A stretch of DNA of 64,000 bases from Marinobacter sp. NP-4(2019) (GTDB lineage: Bacteria > Pseudomonadota > Gammaproteobacteria > Pseudomonadales > Oleiphilaceae). The translations under genes and the position numbers were made by a program. Numbering within the stretch: the first letter of the stretch is position 1; the number at the start of each line of letters is the position of its first letter. Of this stretch, positions 60,838-64,000 are shown piece after piece. Under the pieces are notes generated by a model. The model was not told the DNA's origin and searched no databases. It saw only the letters and a list, made by a program, of their open reading frames with translations. Location: positions 1,178,001 through 1,242,000 of the forward strand of contig NZ_CP034142.1 of the NCBI RefSeq assembly GCF_003994855.1, read 5' to 3'.

Positions 60838-60931
60838 GGTCCCGGGGCGGGGATACTTTTTCTGACAGGATAAAGGTGTCTGAGCGAAGCGAGTTCTTTT
60901 CCCGAAGAAAAAGTACCCCCGCCCCGGGACC
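60838..60931. repeat. 94-bp palindromic repeat, copy 2 (after ung)
   Basis: Arms 60838-60863 and 60906-60931 pair at 25 of 26 positions. The centre carries the conserved block starting AAAGGTGTCTGAGCGAAGCG shared with copy 1. It lies between convergent ung and the HDOD gene. Differences from copy 1 in the stem are compensatory at three positions. Confidence 0.88.
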
Positions 60932-60950
60932 AGCCACCATTCCTTAAAGG

Positions 60951-61784
60951 TTACTGAAGCAAAGCCATAGCCGCTTCCATCTGAGCGTTGAGGTCCTCCT
61001 CCTCACTCATGTCCACCTCGGGATCAAGACCCAGCCGATCAAAAGCAGAAATGGTTTTCCAATCCAGCTCGGTCCAGGGATGATCCGACCCAGCGACCAG
61101 CTGCAGATTGGCCACCATCACCAGATCCGCATAATCCGGCGCCGGCACCTGCCGCTGGAAATTGGCATACTCCAGTGGCACGGACTGGAGCTCCGCCGGG
61201 AAATCCCATTTTTTCAGGATCAGATTCCCGATACGAGGGTGCAGCTGATCAACAACATTGTCGAGCATGATACTGCTGATCTGGATATCGCGATCTTCAA
61301 CGTACCGCAGGATGGGCAGCACACCAATCAGATGCACAAGACCGGCCAGGGTGGCCTGGTCCGGCTTCAAACGGGTGTAATGCTGAGCCAGCACGTGACA
61401 CACGCCGGCCACCTCAGTACTGGTTTGCCAGGTCGCCCTCAGGCGCTTGTCGATCATGTCGGAGGTGGCCTGGAACATCTGCTCCATGGCCAGACCCATC
61501 GCCAGATTACTGGTATAGGCCATACCCAGGCGGCTGACCGCCATGTTGAGATTCTCAATGGCACGACTGCCACGAAACAGCGGGCTGTTGCATACCCGGA
61601 TAATACGGGCAGACAAGGCCGTGTCGTTACTGATGACCTTGACCAGATCCAGAATCGCGGAGTCCTCCGACTCGGCAATCTCCCGCACTTGCAGGGCGAC
61701 TTCCGGAAGCGTCGGCAGGACCAGCTCGTCATTCTCGATCGCACTGATCAGATCATTTTTGATGGTTTCAACGATGTTCGACAT
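60951..61784 (-). CDS. HDOD-domain protein
   Basis: 277-aa stand-alone HDOD protein. The family core is visible: L-P-T-L-P-E-V-A-L-Q-V-R, V-I-S-N-D-T-A-L-S-A-R-I-I-R-V-C-N-S-P-L-F, and I-R-N-L-N-M-A-V-S-R-L-G-like text (I-E-N-L-N-M-A-V-S-R-L-G). The metal-binding H-D pair of true HD hydrolases is not kept, as is usual for HDOD. Such proteins act in signalling; the partner is unknown. A single-gene transcript. Confidence 0.92.
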   Translation of the reverse strand: MSNIVETIKNDLISAIENDELVLPTLPEVALQVREIAESEDSAILDLVKVISNDTALSARIIRVCNSPLFRGSRAIENLNMAVSRLGMAYTSNLAMGLAMEQMFQATSDMIDKRLRATWQTSTEVAGVCHVLAQHYTRLKPDQATLAGLVHLIGVLPILRYVEDRDIQISSIMLDNVVDQLHPRIGNLILKKWDFPAELQSVPLEYANFQRQVPAPDYADLVMVANLQLVAGSDHPWTELDWKTISAFDRLGLDPEVDMSEEEDLNAQMEAAMALLQ

Positions 61785-61864
61785 GGTCAGTTGAGGTCCG
61801 TCGTCTATAAGTATTCAAAATATGACGTACTTTATAGCAAAATCTCGCCCGAAAGCCTGTCAAC

Positions 61865-62863
61865 TTATGTATCTGACGTATCCGATTGTTGCTGTTCCGG
61901 CACAGCGTAGGGGAGTGCCAGTCGCTCCAGCGTGATGTCCGGATGGCTGTCCAGGTGGAGTGGCGTGTCCACGGCATTGTGTCGGACAACGGCCAGGCAT
62001 TGTGCTGACTGGTTTGCCAGAAGAATGCTGTTGACCACCTCGCCGACGGTTTTATCACCGGCCTTGATGGCTGTTCCGGAAGCGGGGGCGACATCCAGGC
62101 CGGTAGCGGAGAAGCGAAACAGGCTCTTTTTGAGCTGGCCGAGGAAGTGCATGCGGGCAATGACTTCCTGGCCCGTGTAGCAGCCTTTCTTGAAGTGGAC
62201 ACCGTGTACGTGCTGCCAGTTCAGCATCTGAGGTACATAGGCCTCCAGGGATTCGGGCGTCAGTCTGGCAATGCCCGCAGCGATTTCCGACGCCTGCCAG
62301 TCAGCCTGTCCCGTTTGTCCGGATGGTTGGAAAATGTCGGCCTGCTCCGGCGTAAGGTCGCCCAGTTGCCAGAGCTCAAACCGGGGTAAGCCCTCGGCGG
62401 TGTCCTGTGTCCTGATCAGGTGGTGTTGGCCGATGACAAGGCTGTCGCCCGGGCCATTAAGCCGATCGGCCGTATCCTGTTCAAGCCGCCCGACAAGTTC
62501 GTCACCCAGGATGCCCAGGATGCGACCGTTGTCGACGACCTCCATGGAGGTGCCGCGAAACAGCATCAGGTATTTGCGCAGTTGGTTGGTGATGTGATCG
62601 GCCAGTTGCTCCGGCAACGCCAGCAGCACGTCATCGCCGTCACGTACCATGCGTGTCAGGCAATAGGCTCTGCCTTTCGGGGTACTGGCGGCTGCGCGGG
62701 GTGAAAAGGAGGGGGTGACATCCTCCAGATTCTGGCTGAACTGGCCCTGGAGAAACTTATCAGTACCAGGGCCGGTTATGCGAAGGATGCGTTGATCTTC
62801 AATCACGGTCCACGCTGAAGCAGGCAGCGGTTGGCTGGCGGCCAGGGATGAAGGGTCTGTCAT
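61865..62863 (-). CDS. ygfZ: tRNA-modifying/iron-sulfur repair protein YgfZ
   Basis: 332-aa folate-binding GcvT-like protein that supports iron-sulfur enzymes and tRNA modification (MnmE, MiaB). The signature K-K-G-C-Y-T-G-Q-E holds the conserved Cys at about 228, with I-R-I-T-G-like strand (I-L-R-I-T-G-P-G) near the start. It follows ygfX and sdhE on the same strand with a 15-bp gap. Confidence 0.93.
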   Translation of the reverse strand: MTDPSSLAASQPLPASAWTVIEDQRILRITGPGTDKFLQGQFSQNLEDVTPSFSPRAAASTPKGRAYCLTRMVRDGDDVLLALPEQLADHITNQLRKYLMLFRGTSMEVVDNGRILGILGDELVGRLEQDTADRLNGPGDSLVIGQHHLIRTQDTAEGLPRFELWQLGDLTPEQADIFQPSGQTGQADWQASEIAAGIARLTPESLEAYVPQMLNWQHVHGVHFKKGCYTGQEVIARMHFLGQLKKSLFRFSATGLDVAPASGTAIKAGDKTVGEVVNSILLANQSAQCLAVVRHNAVDTPLHLDSHPDITLERLALPYAVPEQQQSDTSDT

Positions 62864-62878
62864 TGAGCGCTCCCGGTT

Positions 62879-63229
62879 TTAGGTGTTGCTGGCGAGGGAA
62901 TGGTTGTTTGGGCTCAGTCTCAGCCACATCCGCAAGCGGCGGAATTCATCGGGATCGACATTGCGAACTCCCGGGCCGAAGTTGACCAAAACCACCAGGC
63001 GTGAACCAGATCTGGTGTCGGATGCGCGAATTTTCAAGAGTGTCAGTCGGGGCCCGATTCGGCTTTCGCCAGCGACGAAAACCGGACAGCAGATTCCTGA
63101 GGCGAAGCGGGCGTGGAGCTGGCCCTGTTCCAGGGTAAGCTCCGTAACGGAGTTGACCGCCCGCAGTATGCTTCGCAGCGATGGTTGGGTAGCTGAAGGC
63201 TGAAGGCGCAGATTAATCCGGTTGGACAC
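62879..63229 (-). CDS. ygfX: YgfX-like protein, short on membrane segments
   Basis: 116-aa protein in the usual ygfX (cptA) place next to sdhE. The C-terminal half matches by recall (L-V-V-L-V-N-F-G-P-G-V-R-N-V-D-P-D-E-F-R-R-L-R-M-W-L-R). YgfX of E. coli is about 135 aa with two membrane helices near residues 15-55; no clear hydrophobic helix is seen here in that region. GTG start at 63229 overlaps the sdhE end by 17 bp. The call rests on position and the C-terminus. Confidence 0.65.
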   Translation of the reverse strand: MSNRINLRLQPSATQPSLRSILRAVNSVTELTLEQGQLHARFASGICCPVFVAGESRIGPRLTLLKIRASDTRSGSRLVVLVNFGPGVRNVDPDEFRRLRMWLRLSPNNHSLASNT

Positions 63230-63467
63230 GGTTCAGGATCATATCCACGATGCGCTGAAGGTCTGGATCTTCCGGTCGGCTACGCTGCATGAACCATTCA
63301 AACATGTCGGTGTCTTCGCAGGTCAGCAGCTTTTCATACCGTGCCTGGTCTTCTGTGGACAGCCCGGGGTACGCCTCTTCCACAAAGGGAATCAGCAATA
63401 CATCCAGTTCGAGCATTCCTCGGCGGCTGTGCCACCACAGGCGTTTGTATTCGGTGTTGTCAGACAT
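63213..63467 (-). CDS. sdhE: FAD assembly factor SdhE
   Basis: 84-aa protein that helps attach FAD covalently to succinate dehydrogenase. The conserved R-R-G-M-L-E-L-D (15-22) is the FAD-related RGxxE motif, and the small helical fold ends D-M-I-L-N-R. It sits between ygfX (17-bp overlap) and nadB. The association with a second FAD enzyme gene (nadB) is common. Confidence 0.94.
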   Translation of the reverse strand: MSDNTEYKRLWWHSRRGMLELDVLLIPFVEEAYPGLSTEDQARYEKLLTCEDTDMFEWFMQRSRPEDPDLQRIVDMILNRVQPD

Positions 63468-63496
63468 TCAGTTTCTCTTTCCGCAAGTCGGGTGTG

Positions 63497-64000
63497 TCAG
63501 GGTGATAGTGTTCTGTACGTGGTGGGGAACAGTACCGTGTCCCTTGGTTCGTTGAGCAGTCCCGGATAATCCAGGGTGTAATGAAGACCACGACTCTCCT
63601 TGCGCTGCAGCGCGGAGCAGATGATCAGGTCAGATACCGTGACCAGATTGCGCAGCTCGAGCAAATCGTTGGTGACCCGGTAATTGCTGTAGAACTCACC
63701 AATTTCCCGGGACAGCAGATCAACGCGGTGCTTGGCTCGCTGCAGGCGCTTGGTGGTCCTTACAATACCAACGTAATCCCACATGAAGTGGCGCAGTTCA
63801 TCCCAGTTGTGGGAGATTACCACGTCTTCGTCGGAATCCCGTACCTGACTTTCATCCCAGTCGGGCACCGGAGGAGGTGGCGGGATATGTGCCTCCCGTC
63901 GGGCAATATCTTCTGCAGCCGCGCGACCATAGACCAGACACTCCAGCAGAGAGTTGCTGGCCATACGGTTGGCGCCGTGTAGGCCGGTAAAGGCAGCTTC
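63497..64000 (-). CDS. nadB: L-aspartate oxidase, N-terminal part outside the window
   Basis: FAD enzyme oxidising aspartate to iminoaspartate for NAD synthesis. The visible C-terminal 167 residues begin E-A-A-F-T-G-L-H-G-A-N-R-M-A-S-N-S-L-L-E (flavoprotein signature). The frame is open to the right edge, so the start lies beyond base 64000; the internal Met at 63964 is not the start. The C-terminal helical domain has W-D-Y-V-G-I-V-R, typical of NadB. Confidence 0.94.
   Translation of the reverse strand, partial: EAAFTGLHGANRMASNSLLECLVYGRAAAEDIARREAHIPPPPPVPDWDESQVRDSDEDVVISHNWDELRHFMWDYVGIVRTTKRLQRAKHRVDLLSREIGEFYSNYRVTNDLLELRNLVTVSDLIICSALQRKESRGLHYTLDYPGLLNEPRDTVLFPTTYRTLSP

Noticed and set aside
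1..64000. tRNA or rRNA genes, CRISPR arrays, prophage or insertion sequences
   Set aside because: No cloverleaf-like sequence, regularly spaced repeats, integrase or transposase of a mobile element was seen; the only tyrosine recombinase is XerD in its normal place.

Overview
The window is a gene-dense, GC-rich stretch of a gammaproteobacterial chromosome with housekeeping content throughout. Gene order and product style (hemA-prfA-prmC-moeB, minCDE, ffh next to a ypjD/corC pair, rpsP-rimM-trmD-rplS, xerD-dsbC-hom-thrC-recJ-prfB-lysS, nadB/sdhE/ygfX/ygfZ) point to a marine heterotroph of the Marinobacter type. The genus is my inference from memory of such genomes, not from a search. No prophage, insertion sequence, CRISPR array, rRNA or tRNA was seen. 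No gap without a gene exceeds about 300 bases.

Layout. 1-3938: heme synthesis and translation termination genes (hemA is cut by the left edge), then moeB. 4085-5485: photolyase, separated from moeB by a 111-bp element with 29-bp perfect inverted ends. 5635-9828: a tightly packed operon DUF432-mscS-rimB-rimK-aspartoacylase, followed by a convergent HD-GYP phosphodiesterase and yjbQ. 11670-18340: a CitA/CitB-type two-component system divergent from a tctCBA tricarboxylate transporter and a porin. 18431-22269: phoH, a CBS protein, a START-domain protein and a DUF2804 protein. 22289-24868: the min operon, headed by two small genes (DUF1244 and HopJ family). It is divergent from dinB, and a perfect LexA box lies between them. 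26048-28955: PAP2 phosphatase and glycosyltransferase, then tas. 29182-32298: a small secreted protein, a large CoA-transferase-like protein and an FKBP isomerase. 32320-33893: olsB-olsA for ornithine lipid, divergent from an RstA/RstB-like two-component system. 36774-43879: glpK, an orphan ABC ATPase, argF, grxD, a TonB-like protein and a DUF1631 protein. 44080-50566: Yip1, CorC-like, YpjD, ffh and the rpsP operon. 50673-60788: xerD, dsbC, hom, thrC, recJ, prfB, lysS, ung. 60951-64000: HDOD protein, ygfZ, ygfX, sdhE and the 3' part of nadB.

How parts fit together. Two separate operons, glycosyltransferase-PAP2 and olsBA, each carry a run of 7-bp PhoB-type half-sites at an 11-bp period upstream. 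In the first the last half-site lies exactly 10 bp from a -10 element, as in E. coli phoA. Together they look like a phosphate-starvation membrane-lipid remodelling regulon that replaces phospholipid with glycolipid and ornithine lipid. The DUF432-MscS-RimB-RimK-aspartoacylase cluster joins a mechanosensitive channel to an amino-acid ligase and two hydrolases, and its role is open. The LexA box may couple the Min division-site operon to the SOS response.

Other notable points: thrC carries an apparent 1-base loss in a G run right after its conserved N-terminus; prfB has the normal programmed +1 frameshift; a pair of 95-bp palindromic repeats shows compensatory changes in the stem and a conserved loop; and the minE terminator lies inside the convergent DUF2804 coding region.
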